64,000 nucleotides of DNA from JBGSPL01 sp964511435 (GTDB lineage Bacteria; Patescibacteriota; CPR2; UBA1875; CAIMLA01). This document shows, piece by piece, positions 1 through 8,682 of the stretch (within the stretch, counting starts at the first letter, position 1; the number at the start of each line of letters is the position of its first letter). The stretch covers positions 38,323-102,322 of the forward strand of contig CAZEFH010000001.1 of the NCBI GenBank assembly GCA_964511435.1, in the 5' to 3' direction. A program made the position numbers and the translations under genes. The notes below the pieces were generated by a model that worked only from the letters and a program-made list of their open reading frames with translations, was not told the origin of the DNA and did not search any database.

Positions 1-175
1 TCCAAGCTAGTAGATTACAGCCGATATCGATCCCAAATACTGTTCTCGGAGCAATCTCAAGCTCGTCAATCACTTCTCCAAGAGTCTTTAGAATGATGCC
101 GTAGCCACATCCAGGACAGAAATTACTTGGCTTACTAGTAGGCTTCACTACTTTAGGCATTCGTGGACCTTCCAT
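1..175 (-). CDS. 2-oxoacid:ferredoxin oxidoreductase, beta subunit (N-terminal part)
   Basis: This is the start of a thiamine-diphosphate-binding beta subunit of a pyruvate/2-oxoglutarate:ferredoxin oxidoreductase. The gene runs off the left edge, so only about 58 residues are visible. The translation contains FCPGCGYGIILKTLGE and VFGIDIGC, the Cys-rich opening and first nucleotide-cofactor region typical of KorB/PorB-type subunits. The ATG overlaps the stop of the alpha-subunit gene as TGATG, so the two are translationally coupled. The substrate (pyruvate, 2-oxoglutarate or another 2-oxoacid) cannot be decided from this fragment. The ADP-forming acyl-CoA synthetase upstream makes pyruvate to acetate the likely route (inference). 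Confidence 0.9.
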   Translation of the reverse strand, partial: MEGPRMPKVVKPTSKPSNFCPGCGYGIILKTLGEVIDELEIAPRTVFGIDIGCNLLAW

Positions 176-1233
176 CACAGTGCCTCCCGTATCTTTTCTT
201 CTATATCCTCAACCGTAATACCTTCTGCTGGCTTGTAAAGGCGAATAAACTCCGCATCTGTCGCTTGAGCCAATGTCTCGCGAACAATGCGGCCAAAGTG
301 TCCGGCACTACTCTCAGCAATAATGATTTTCTTCGCTTTTGCAACTGACTTTATCGCTCCCGCTGTATCAAATGGGCGCATTGTGATTGGGCGAAATAGT
401 CCTACCTTCGCCCCCGCTTTGCGCATTTCAGCCACCGCAACCTTGGCAGCATAACCTACGGTGCCCCAAGCAAAAACAACTATGTCAGCATCAGCCGTGC
501 GAAAACTTTCCGATTCAATTATTTGAGGAGAGACCTTAGCAAATTCGGAAAATAGATCTCCTAAGTGTTCCACTAATTCTTCTTCAATCGAGAAGCAATT
601 GCGCATATTTTTGATATCACCATTCAGAAAATATGGTTCTGAATCAGCAACTTCCACCTTCTCTGACAAGTCTACTGGGGCAAGAGTCTTCGAGAGATAG
701 CCGTCACCAAGCACAATTACAGGAAAACGGTATTCCCAAGCTACGTCAAAGGCCTTCTGCATATAGTGGTAGAGTTCAGAAACAGTTGCTGGGGCATAGA
801 TAATACGAATACCTTCTCCGTTACCACCGAAACGTGCAAGGGTCAGTTCTTGTTGGGAATAGATGACTGTACCCGTAGATGGACCGCCGCGCTGGCCGAC
901 ATACATTACAAATGGTAGTCGATATGACTCCGCTACGGAGAGTGGGTCCTGCATCAGAACATGCCCAATACCGGCTGTAGCCGTCCAAGCTTTGCGGCCA
1001 GCAAGTAAGGCCCCTATAACAGCGAAGCCAGAAGCAGTTTCGTCTTCCATCTGCATGAATTCTAGTTTAGAATTCTTTGCCGCAACCTTCGCCCAGCCAG
1101 AAAGAACCTCAGTTGTTGGCGTAATCGGATAGCCTGCAAAAAAGTCAGCTCCCGCTGCGAGTGCACCACGAAGAACGACTTCATTTCCGGTCAGTAGTTC
1201 TTTTTTATTCATGGTAATAGGTTTTTTAGCCAA
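175..1233 (-). CDS. 2-oxoacid:ferredoxin oxidoreductase, alpha subunit
   Basis: Alpha subunit of a two-subunit 2-oxoacid:ferredoxin oxidoreductase, which oxidatively decarboxylates a 2-oxoacid to an acyl-CoA and reduces ferredoxin. The conserved opening GYPITPTTE is near residue 30, followed by the MEDE and GQRGGPSTG motifs of the pyrimidine-binding domain and a C-terminal transketolase-C-like domain ending at about residue 350. No fused gamma or ferredoxin domain is present, as in KorAB/VorAB types. The start chosen is a TTG (1233) preceded by GGAGGG, a spacing seen at other genes here; an upstream TTG at 1248 and an ATG at 1212 are alternatives. It follows the acyl-CoA synthetase gene with a gap of about 30 nt and overlaps the beta gene. 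Confidence 0.92.
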   Translation of the reverse strand: MAKKPITMNKKELLTGNEVVLRGALAAGADFFAGYPITPTTEVLSGWAKVAAKNSKLEFMQMEDETASGFAVIGALLAGRKAWTATAGIGHVLMQDPLSVAESYRLPFVMYVGQRGGPSTGTVIYSQQELTLARFGGNGEGIRIIYAPATVSELYHYMQKAFDVAWEYRFPVIVLGDGYLSKTLAPVDLSEKVEVADSEPYFLNGDIKNMRNCFSIEEELVEHLGDLFSEFAKVSPQIIESESFRTADADIVVFAWGTVGYAAKVAVAEMRKAGAKVGLFRPITMRPFDTAGAIKSVAKAKKIIIAESSAGHFGRIVRETLAQATDAEFIRLYKPAEGITVEDIEEKIREAL

Positions 1234-1263
1234 CTTCCCTCCAGACAATGTATCTATTCTACT

Positions 1264-3342
1264 CTACTTCTTCTCTGGCTCAAAGACCATCTTTGCGTCC
1301 AGAGCGAGAATTCCATGATGATCAGTGTTCACTCGTATTGGATTTATATCAACTTCACGAATGTGAGGAAAATCCACCATCAATTGGGACAAACCCGAGA
1401 TAGCCACAGCCAAGGCGTCGATATCAAATTTCTCCCCTTTACGGTAACCGTGAAGAATCGCATTGTAGCGAATACCCTCTATCATCTCTCGTGCCCTTTC
1501 AATGCTAACAGGCGCTAGACCTAGGCGGAAATCCTTGAAAAGCTCGATATAGACACCCCCCAAACCAAACATGGTAATTGGTCCAAATAGTGGGTCTCTC
1601 TTCGCGCCTATCGCCACTTCCACTGTCGAACGGACCATGTGATAAACTGTTACACCCAATATCTTCGCTTTTGGATGATGTTTCTTGGCATTCTTTAACA
1701 CTTCCTGATATGACTGCCTCAAATCATCCTCGTTCTCAATTGCCAGCTTGATAGCGCCTACTTCTGTTTTGTGTAGTATATCTGGTGAAGTTACCTTCAG
1801 TACCACTGGATAACCAATCTCTTTTGCTGCTTTCACTGCCTGGGTCGCATTTGTCGTTAACTTCGACCCTGCCATCGGAATGCCATAAGCCATAAATATT
1901 TTGGCAATGTCGGCGTCATCTAGCAGCTTATAAGCCTTAATTACTCTCCCTGCGATGTCCTTTCTCACCTTGGTATAAGTCTCTATTTTTGGCTTCTGAT
2001 AGTAATATTTAGCGTATGCAGCAAGTTTATCAAGTGCTAGTATTGCCCGCTCAGGGTATAGAAATGTACAAATTTTGTGCTCAGAAAGATACCTTCTCGC
2101 ATCTTCTAGTTTTGGACCACCAATGAGGACAACCGCCATATCTCCGGACGAATACTTTGTAATAACCTCGGCAATTTTAACCGCATCAGTAGATGATTGC
2201 GGTGTCAAAATTACTAGCTTAAGATCACTATCATGTTTACCCTTTAGCATTTTAAAGGCAAGTTCGAAAGTTCTACTAGTCGCATCTCCTAGGAGATCTA
2301 TTGGGTTCTCTACAACAGCTCCGAATGGTAGCACCTTCGTTAGGGTTTCTTTTTGAATAGCAGTAGGAGTAAAGAAGCTTAGATTTTTGGAGGCGGAGAC
2401 CGCGTCAGTGGCCATCACCGCAGGACCACCGGCGTTTGTAAGAATTAGTAACTTGTCGCCTTTTGGTAGCTTCATGTCAGCAAAGACAGTCGCAAGTTCG
2501 AACAGGTCTTCAAGTGTCTCGGCCCTAATTATTCCTGACTCTCTCAGAACCGTCTCAATGATTACATCATCAGCTGCTAGTGCACCTGTGTGTGAGCCGG
2601 CAATCTGTTCACCGCGTAAGCTACGACCAGCCTTAAGTAAGATAAATGGTTTTCTTCTGGTCACTTTTCTCGATATCTCGAGAAAACGTTCCGGATCACT
2701 GATAGACTCAAGATATCCGATAACGACATCGGTAGCCTTGTCGTTCGCAAAATATTCAAGGACATCTGCTTCATTAATGTCCATCTTATTCCCAAGACTA
2801 ACAAAGTGAGAAAAGCCGACATTGTTGCCGTTTGCCCAATCTAGTATTGCCGTACAAGTCGCCCCACTCTGTGAAAGCACAGCGATGTTTCGTTTTTTAG
2901 GCATATTAACGGCAAAAGAAGCATTTAATTTCGTCGTAGGATCTATGATACCAAGACAGTTCGGACCTAAAACTCGAATGCCATAGGTGGCAGCAATCTT
3001 AGCCACTTTCTGCTGAAGTTCTACTCCCCTGGGACCGGCTTCAGCGAAACCAGCAGAAATAATAACCACACTACGAATGCGCTTTTTGCCACAATCTAGC
3101 ATCACCTCGGGGACTAAAGCCGCAGGAACGACTATTACCGCGAGATCAATAAGAGAACTAATGTCAGCTAGTTTCTGGTATGTTTTGTACCCTAAAATAT
3201 TGTCTTCATGTAAATTAATAGGGAATATTCGGCCCTGGTAGCCACCATCGATGACATTCTTAAGAACAGCAAACCCAATCTTGTTTGGATTTGCCGAAGC
3301 GCCAATAATAGCAACCGACCGCGGCTGAAAAAAGTCTTTCAA
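1264..3342 (-). CDS. Acetate/acyl-CoA synthetase, ADP-forming (fused alpha-beta)
   Basis: NDP-forming acyl-CoA synthetase of 692 residues, converting acyl-CoA, ADP and phosphate to acid, CoA and ATP. Domains in order: CoA-binding Rossmann domain opening with SVAIIGASANPNKIG; succinyl-CoA-ligase-like domain carrying the phosphohistidine in AGSHTGA (His251); C-terminal ATP-grasp domain with VLKVTSPDILHKTEVG, whose His is the second relay histidine of the family. The length fits the fused alpha-beta form found in archaea and some anaerobic bacteria. Its place directly before the oxidoreductase alpha and beta genes suggests a pyruvate to acetyl-CoA to acetate route that yields ATP by substrate-level phosphorylation (inference). 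Confidence 0.93.
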   Translation of the reverse strand: MKDFFQPRSVAIIGASANPNKIGFAVLKNVIDGGYQGRIFPINLHEDNILGYKTYQKLADISSLIDLAVIVVPAALVPEVMLDCGKKRIRSVVIISAGFAEAGPRGVELQQKVAKIAATYGIRVLGPNCLGIIDPTTKLNASFAVNMPKKRNIAVLSQSGATCTAILDWANGNNVGFSHFVSLGNKMDINEADVLEYFANDKATDVVIGYLESISDPERFLEISRKVTRRKPFILLKAGRSLRGEQIAGSHTGALAADDVIIETVLRESGIIRAETLEDLFELATVFADMKLPKGDKLLILTNAGGPAVMATDAVSASKNLSFFTPTAIQKETLTKVLPFGAVVENPIDLLGDATSRTFELAFKMLKGKHDSDLKLVILTPQSSTDAVKIAEVITKYSSGDMAVVLIGGPKLEDARRYLSEHKICTFLYPERAILALDKLAAYAKYYYQKPKIETYTKVRKDIAGRVIKAYKLLDDADIAKIFMAYGIPMAGSKLTTNATQAVKAAKEIGYPVVLKVTSPDILHKTEVGAIKLAIENEDDLRQSYQEVLKNAKKHHPKAKILGVTVYHMVRSTVEVAIGAKRDPLFGPITMFGLGGVYIELFKDFRLGLAPVSIERAREMIEGIRYNAILHGYRKGEKFDIDALAVAISGLSQLMVDFPHIREVDINPIRVNTDHHGILALDAKMVFEPEKK

Positions 3343-3360
3343 GAATACCCTCCCCTATAT

Positions 3361-4005
3361 TTAGCCGTCGGCACCAACTACAACCGTTTGCCCATTTTCA
3401 TTTTGTTCTTCTTCAAGAACTTCGGTGTCGGTAGTTTGAATTTCTTCGGTCGTATCTGGGATCACGGTAGTTGTTTCTTCAGTTGTGGTGTCCTCAGTTG
3501 TGTCTGTCTCCTCGGTAACCTCAGGCTGAAGCGGATCGGGTGCCTCGTTCAGGACAGCCAGCTCCTTATTTAGTGTGTCTAGCTGCGCTTGCTGTTCTTC
3601 TAGTTTCTTATTATTTACCGAGCCAACGATAAAATAACTAACAACACCAAATATAAGCGTCGCTACCAGACCACTTAAAACAATCATCACTACACCTCTA
3701 GTATTCGCAGGTGAGTGCTTGCTATAGCTCTGATGGATCTTTGTTTCTTCCGGTGCTGCGACCGGTGCTATCTGATCCATACTCACTCCGGGCTGAACCG
3801 GATCAGGAACGCTCGCTACAGGCTCATTGACTATATCTGAAGGCGTACTTACAGAGCTAGCAAGATTGATCTTTACGTCATCCGGTTTGTCAAAACCGCC
3901 ATAAAAATGATCAGCCTGAGTATTTACTGGCTCCTGCTGCTTTGCAGCTCCAGTAAAAGAATCTGGCTGATCAGTATTAGGATTAATTGTGTCTACCATC
4001 ATCAT
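3361..4005 (-). CDS. Single-pass membrane protein with Thr/Glu-rich tail
   Basis: Uncharacterised 214-residue protein. The N-terminal ~100 residues are polar and proline-rich, one hydrophobic segment lies at about residues 104-127, then a short coiled coil rich in Lys, Glu and Gln, then a repetitive Thr/Glu/Asp C-terminus. The layout suggests a cytoplasmic disordered N-terminus and an exported acidic low-complexity tail, but no family is recognised. Three Met codons begin the frame, so the exact start is uncertain. It lies in the gpmI-to-korB operon, 13 nt after the SH3-domain gene. Confidence 0.75.
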   Translation of the reverse strand: MMMVDTINPNTDQPDSFTGAAKQQEPVNTQADHFYGGFDKPDDVKINLASSVSTPSDIVNEPVASVPDPVQPGVSMDQIAPVAAPEETKIHQSYSKHSPANTRGVVMIVLSGLVATLIFGVVSYFIVGSVNNKKLEEQQAQLDTLNKELAVLNEAPDPLQPEVTEETDTTEDTTTEETTTVIPDTTEEIQTTDTEVLEEEQNENGQTVVVGADG

Positions 4006-4018
4006 GGCACTTCCCTCT

Positions 4019-4843
4019 CTAACCTATTGTAAGAGTATTTAACATTTTCTGCAAATCATCGGCATAACCACCAGCTTCGGAAAAGATAAGACAACCAGCC
4101 CCAGCAGGGACGATTACGGTCGATACTTGAGTATTTGAAGTTGGTGATGTAAAAGTATACTTCTGCGCTACTCTACCCGCAACCGTCATCGTTTCTACCT
4201 TCACTCCAGACATCGCCGCATAAGTCTTGTTAACTTGGTCGGCTGTTTTTGATGATAGATTCACTACCACTGGAGCGATAAAATCACTTCCTGCGGGAAT
4301 AGTTGCCGGTAATGACTGATTACTAAATGCCACCACGGAAATAAACCCAAGAGCGTCATTTTTACCATAATCCTGTAGATTCCAGCCAGTCTGATATTTA
4401 ATCTTGTAGCCACTACCGTTATAAGTCTTCCAGTCCTTGGTTGGATCTATAGCGGCGGTAGCCGTAGTGGTATATTCTTTTGCAATCCAGCCTGTTTTAT
4501 CCTGATAAGAAACTTTGTACCATCCCTCAAGCTCCTCTGTCACGGTCAGCTTTGTCCCATTCGGTATTAGCAGTTGTCTTTCCGAACCAGCACTGTGGTC
4601 GGTACGTAGACTCAACCCTCCATCAGCATTTACATAAACTACTAGCTCTTTTTTCACTGGCTGATCTCCAGTCGTGACAGCCACTTCAAGTTTCTTCCCG
4701 GTAGTCGGGGTCATATTTGTAAAGCGATAGAAAGTGAAGCCAATCAGCGTCAGAGCGCTGGCAATAACCGCAATGACGATAAATTTCTGTCTGCGCTTTG
4801 CTAGGGGCGATTTCTTCATTCGATAAAGGTTTCTTGATAACAT
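4019..4843 (-). CDS. Membrane-anchored SH3b-domain protein
   Basis: 274-residue protein with a basic N-terminus, one transmembrane segment at about residues 20-40, a bacterial SH3 (SH3b) domain at about 65-130 (pattern LSLRTDHSAGSE then GWYKVSYQDKTGWI) and a C-terminal domain of about 140 residues. The C-terminal domain opens with DWKTYNGSGYKIKYQTGW, resembling PsbP/MOG1-like extracellular domains. SH3b domains usually bind cell-wall peptides, so an envelope role is likely (inference). The start overlaps the stop of the preceding gene as TAATG. Confidence 0.8.
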   Translation of the reverse strand: MLSRNLYRMKKSPLAKRRQKFIVIAVIASALTLIGFTFYRFTNMTPTTGKKLEVAVTTGDQPVKKELVVYVNADGGLSLRTDHSAGSERQLLIPNGTKLTVTEELEGWYKVSYQDKTGWIAKEYTTTATAAIDPTKDWKTYNGSGYKIKYQTGWNLQDYGKNDALGFISVVAFSNQSLPATIPAGSDFIAPVVVNLSSKTADQVNKTYAAMSGVKVETMTVAGRVAQKYTFTSPTSNTQVSTVIVPAGAGCLIFSEAGGYADDLQKMLNTLTIG

Positions 4844-5319
4844 TAAAGTGCACTTATCCCTTTAATTTTCCAGGCTTCATCCTCTTTCACCAAAAGGAAC
4901 TGCCGTCCGTACAAATCCTCTCCCACCTGAACATTCATAGAAACATCCATGTCCTCTCCGTCTGCCACAACCTCTGATTCACCGATTGTTACATTCGAGA
5001 GATCACTCCCAAGTTTCAAGGTATTCTTAATGTCCATGTTTTGGACCGAGGCAGCAAGGTATAGCTTCGCATTTACAGTGTTATCTGACTTTACTTCTGA
5101 AAGGAAAGTACGGACAACTTCTTCAGGTGTAAACCCGTTGATATCCTTTATCGCCCTTATGTCCTCAACCTGTTTCCTAACCGACGTAATTTTGTTAGCC
5201 ACTTCGCTATTTTTGGCTTGAAAAACACTGTTTTGAAAAATCACTACGGCAGCAACAGAGACCACCAGTAGTATGGCCATGCAAATTGCTGTAACTAGCG
5301 GTAACCGATCTTTCAACAT
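4843..5319 (-). CDS. Membrane-anchored NTF2-like protein
   Basis: 158-residue protein with an uncleaved-looking N-terminal transmembrane segment (about residues 7-30) and an extracellular domain. The pattern TPEEVVRTFLSEVKSDN, then a beta-rich stretch ending in LVKEDEAWKIKGI, resembles small NTF2-like/DUF4878-type lipoprotein domains. Function unknown. It sits between the PfkB-type kinase (13 nt away) and the SH3b protein (overlapping), so it is part of the same transcript. Confidence 0.72.
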   Translation of the reverse strand: MLKDRLPLVTAICMAILLVVSVAAVVIFQNSVFQAKNSEVANKITSVRKQVEDIRAIKDINGFTPEEVVRTFLSEVKSDNTVNAKLYLAASVQNMDIKNTLKLGSDLSNVTIGESEVVADGEDMDVSMNVQVGEDLYGRQFLLVKEDEAWKIKGISAL

Positions 5320-5331
5320 TTTATCCTCCTA

Positions 5332-6315
5332 CTAACTCTCTTCGACTTTTGTTAATTCTATTTTAGCGCTAAGATCGCGAAATGTCAGTAGTCCATCCTG
5401 CGCACCTATCTTCTCTACTACACTACCGGCGTTATAAGAGGCCGCCTTCATCGCATAACCTGTTCCGTAACCAAGAATTCTCATTGCCACAAACGTTGAC
5501 CCAAAAGCATCACCGCAACCAGTAGTTTCCACTGCATTATGAGAACTCGCAGCCACAAAGTATTCTTTCTTTCCATCTGTAGCGTAACTACCATTACCAC
5601 CATCAGTAATAACCACCGTCCCTTTGGTAATCTCATTTAGGCACTTCAGTAGCGCCTTTTCATCTCTCGGAAGAAACTTATCCCTACTCATCGCTAAAGA
5701 TTCTGCCTCAGTTCGATTCAATATCAGAATGTCGGTCTCCTCAAGATAACTACTGAGGTCTTCGTAGCCTCCAGCTAGCTGTTCGCTGCCTGGATTCCAG
5801 GCAATCTTTATTCCATGAACTCTAGCATAGGAAAATATCTCCGGTATCAGATCTGCCGACTTACCAGTAAGAGAAGTGATATAAAACCATTTTGTCTTAA
5901 GGCGACGCCAATCGTGGACGTTTAAATGGTCATTTGCACCCCGAAAAAGGAACATCGTATGATCCTTCCCAGGCAAGCCCACAATAATTGACATAGCAGT
6001 ATGGTTCTTGATATCACGACTAATGTGGTCGATATTCACTCCCAGGTTATAGAGCGTATCAATAACAAGACTACCTGTCCCTTCATGACCAATATTTAGA
6101 AGCGTAGAAACAGTAAGTCCTAGCTTCACAAAGGAAACAGCCGAATTCATACCTCCACCACCATAAGTAAAGAGACTATCATCAGGGATTATCTTACCAC
6201 CATATTCAAAAGCAAGCAGCTTCTGATGCCTTTCCAGATTATTGATAACCTTGGCCTCTTTCGTCATAAAGAAAACGTCTCTAGAGGCACCACCAATTGT
6301 GATTACATCAAACAT
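5332..6315 (-). CDS. PfkB-family carbohydrate/nucleoside kinase
   Basis: Ribokinase-fold (PfkB) kinase of 327 residues. Visible signatures are the N-terminal ITIGGASRDVFF, the glycine-rich GGGGMNSAVSF substrate lid region, and the C-terminal signature VETTGCGDAFGS, in which GCGD supplies the anion hole and catalytic Asp. The family phosphorylates sugars such as ribose, fructose or fructose-6-phosphate, or nucleosides; the substrate cannot be read from sequence. The stop/start spacing to gpmI is one nucleotide, so it is co-transcribed with a glycolytic gene. Confidence 0.88.
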   Translation of the reverse strand: MFDVITIGGASRDVFFMTKEAKVINNLERHQKLLAFEYGGKIIPDDSLFTYGGGGMNSAVSFVKLGLTVSTLLNIGHEGTGSLVIDTLYNLGVNIDHISRDIKNHTAMSIIVGLPGKDHTMFLFRGANDHLNVHDWRRLKTKWFYITSLTGKSADLIPEIFSYARVHGIKIAWNPGSEQLAGGYEDLSSYLEETDILILNRTEAESLAMSRDKFLPRDEKALLKCLNEITKGTVVITDGGNGSYATDGKKEYFVAASSHNAVETTGCGDAFGSTFVAMRILGYGTGYAMKAASYNAGSVVEKIGAQDGLLTFRDLSAKIELTKVEES

Positions 6316-6316
6316 T

Positions 6317-7843
6317 TTATCTCTTGTCCTTTACTAATGATTTTGCAGTCATTTCTTGTGGTATCGGTAGCCCCATCAGCTCAAGGACTGTTGGTGCTAC
6401 ATTCGCTAGATTGGGTTCAGCTATCTTCGCTAAGCGGTAATCATCGGAAGAAACTAGGATAAACGGTACTGGATTCGTGGTGTGCGCAGTATATGGGGTA
6501 CTATCAACTTCCGCCATTTTTTCAATATTACCATGGTCTGCGATAATAATTACTTCATATTTTTGTCGATACGCTTCCTCTACGATTTGTCCAAGACAAT
6601 CATCGACTGTCTCCGCCGCTTTTACTGCAGCCTTCATCAAGCCGGTATGACCAACCATGTCAGGATTGGCATAATTAACAACGATAAAATCAAATTTACC
6701 AATCTTTTCAAGCAGTGCCTTCGTAACCCCACGGGCACTCATTTCCGGCTGAAGGTCATAAGTGGCTACCTTCGGCGACTGGACCAACATTCGGTCTTCA
6801 CCCTTTTCCTGATATTCGTTGCCGCCGTTCAAAAAATAAGTAACATGCGCGTATTTTTCGGTTTCGGCGATATGAAACTGGGTTAATCCGTGCTCCGAAA
6901 TCACATCGCTCAGTGTCTCTGGAACACTCTGAAATGGAAACATTACCGCCGTCACTGGCAGTTTGGCATCATACTCTGCCATAGTTGTAAAATAAAGTTT
7001 TTTCACTACCTTATCGCGCTTAAAACTGCTGAACTTATCTGAAACAAGAGCCCTACTAAGCTGTCTCGGTCGATCACTACGAAAGTTAAAGAAAACTACC
7101 GCATCACCATCCGAGATTAGCCCCTGAGCATCTATCACTGTTGGTCGGATAAACTCATCGGTCACTCCAAGCTGATAACTGCTTGTAATAGCTTCCTCCG
7201 CGGTATCGGCAAGGTCGCCCTTACCCGAGACCATGGCATCATAAGCAGCTTTAGTTCGGTCCCATCTATGATCACGATCCATCGCATAATATCTTCCGCA
7301 GACTGTGGCAATCTTACCTACTCCTAGGTCGCGAATTTTCTTCTCTAGTTTCTCGATACTACTTATTCCAGAGTGAGGATCAACGTCACGACCGTCAGTA
7401 ATTGCATGAATATAGACCTCATGGACACCGTGCTCCCGCGCTGCGCCGAGCAGAGCGAACAGATGCTTTTCGTGCGAATGCACTCCTCCTGGACTAACAA
7501 GGCCCACTAGATGTAGCTTCCGGTGATTTTCCCTGGCATAACGAAGCGTTGAAATCAGGGCCTTGTTTTGATAAAAGGTGCCGTCAGCAATGGTTTCATT
7601 TATCTTTGGTAAGTCCTGCAATACAACTCTTCCGGCACCGATGTTTAGGTGACCGACTTCTGAGTTTCCTATTTGCCCCCTGGGCAGACCAACAGCCTCA
7701 CCAGAAGCCGCTAACTTCAGATGAGGGAAAGCAGACCAGAGATGGGTGAAATTAGGAACTTTGGCAACACTAAGAGCGTTGGCTGGTCCAGCGGGAGCCA
7801 GACCCCAACCATCAAGAATTACGAGCATTACCCTCCGTTGCAT
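6317..7843 (-). CDS. gpmI: 2,3-bisphosphoglycerate-independent phosphoglycerate mutase
   Basis: Interconverts 3- and 2-phosphoglycerate in the cytosol. The 508 residues match the family length. Motifs include LVILDGWG with the metal ligand Asp11, QIGNSEVGH with the phosphoserine nucleophile Ser61, HSHEKH, HAITDGRDVDPHSG and the C-terminal metal site IADHGNIE. It heads a minus-strand operon. An extended -10 box lies 6 nt before the ATG with no room for a Shine-Dalgarno sequence, so a leaderless mRNA is predicted. The other lower-glycolysis genes lie in the next operon, separated by a terminator. Confidence 0.97.
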   Translation of the reverse strand: MQRRVMLVILDGWGLAPAGPANALSVAKVPNFTHLWSAFPHLKLAASGEAVGLPRGQIGNSEVGHLNIGAGRVVLQDLPKINETIADGTFYQNKALISTLRYARENHRKLHLVGLVSPGGVHSHEKHLFALLGAAREHGVHEVYIHAITDGRDVDPHSGISSIEKLEKKIRDLGVGKIATVCGRYYAMDRDHRWDRTKAAYDAMVSGKGDLADTAEEAITSSYQLGVTDEFIRPTVIDAQGLISDGDAVVFFNFRSDRPRQLSRALVSDKFSSFKRDKVVKKLYFTTMAEYDAKLPVTAVMFPFQSVPETLSDVISEHGLTQFHIAETEKYAHVTYFLNGGNEYQEKGEDRMLVQSPKVATYDLQPEMSARGVTKALLEKIGKFDFIVVNYANPDMVGHTGLMKAAVKAAETVDDCLGQIVEEAYRQKYEVIIIADHGNIEKMAEVDSTPYTAHTTNPVPFILVSSDDYRLAKIAEPNLANVAPTVLELMGLPIPQEMTAKSLVKDKR

Positions 7844-7849
7844 ACTACT

Positions 7850-7858
7850 ATTGTAGCA
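7850..7858 (-). promoter_or_regulatory. Extended -10 promoter of gpmI operon (leaderless)
   Basis: TGC then TACAAT, ending 6 nt before the gpmI ATG. Transcription would begin at or within a base or two of the start codon. No good -35 box is visible, which is usual for extended -10 promoters. Confidence 0.6.
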
Positions 7859-7867
7859 GAAATAGTA

Positions 7868-7893
7868 TAAAAAAGAGCCTCTTTTGAGGCTCT
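7868..7893 (-). terminator. Intrinsic terminator of glycolytic operon
   Basis: Perfect 8-bp stem AGAGCCTC/GAGGCTCT with a 4-nt loop followed by a U-run on the minus strand. It overlaps the stop codon of the 7892-8674 gene and separates the gap-eno operon from the gpmI operon. Confidence 0.9.
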
Positions 7894-8674
7894 AGCTCTT
7901 GATTTCCACTAAGTCCCGGTACATCAGGTAAACGTAAAGAACCCCGATAATAGTAAGAATCATCGAAACCACCATATCAAGCACCGAGAATATCGAACCA
8001 GCTGTACCGCCGGTACTTGCAAGACGCTGAGTAATATCACCAATGATGCCGGTCGCGATACCAAGGACAATAAACCGGCCTACTAGTGGCCAAAAATAGC
8101 CTTTTACCAGTTCTTTGCTTCTCTTTAGTACTTCTATACCCCGCTTTCCTTCGGCAACAAAAACAAGCGTAAACATCGAAAACCAAATTGCAACTACAAA
8201 TCCCGGGATAATAAACAAAACACTGCCAAGAATCACAGCAAATACGGTGGCTAGCGATACCAGTAAATAACTAGGTAAACTTGTGAGACCATACCTTAGT
8301 GTATCCGGTATATTGATTGCATCTTTGTTTAAACGCTGCCAGACATACTTGGAAAAAGCTAAATTCATCAAACTTCCTAGCAGTAGCGCTATGACTACAA
8401 AGGCAATAATCCAGGGATCTGTCACAAACCCTTTTATCAAATCCCAGTATTTCTCTGGACTAGAGTGTGCTGGCAGATTAACAATTTCGCTTAATTTTGA
8501 CCAGTTGGAACTAACAAAGCCCGCGGCAATTACTGCCACCGGTATGGAAGTAATAAGACCAGCTACAATCTGAAACAATAGATAGTCTTTCCAATATATC
8601 TTGAAGTTATCAATAGAGCCCTCGATAAGCTCCATGATGCCACGTATTTTAGTGCTTGTATCTGCCTTTTCCAT
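7892..8674 (-). CDS. Polytopic membrane protein, GDPD-membrane-domain-like
   Basis: 260-residue membrane protein with about six hydrophobic segments. A cytoplasmic motif with the pattern FVAEGKRGIEVLKRSKELVKG resembles the membrane domain of glycerophosphodiester phosphodiesterases and related DUF975/DUF7847 proteins, which lack the catalytic domain. Function unknown. It is the last gene of the glycolytic operon, 8 nt after eno, and its stop codon lies in the terminator hairpin. Confidence 0.8.
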   Translation of the reverse strand: MEKADTSTKIRGIMELIEGSIDNFKIYWKDYLLFQIVAGLITSIPVAVIAAGFVSSNWSKLSEIVNLPAHSSPEKYWDLIKGFVTDPWIIAFVVIALLLGSLMNLAFSKYVWQRLNKDAINIPDTLRYGLTSLPSYLLVSLATVFAVILGSVLFIIPGFVVAIWFSMFTLVFVAEGKRGIEVLKRSKELVKGYFWPLVGRFIVLGIATGIIGDITQRLASTGGTAGSIFSVLDMVVSMILTIIGVLYVYLMYRDLVEIKS

Positions 8675-8682
8675 TTGACCCC

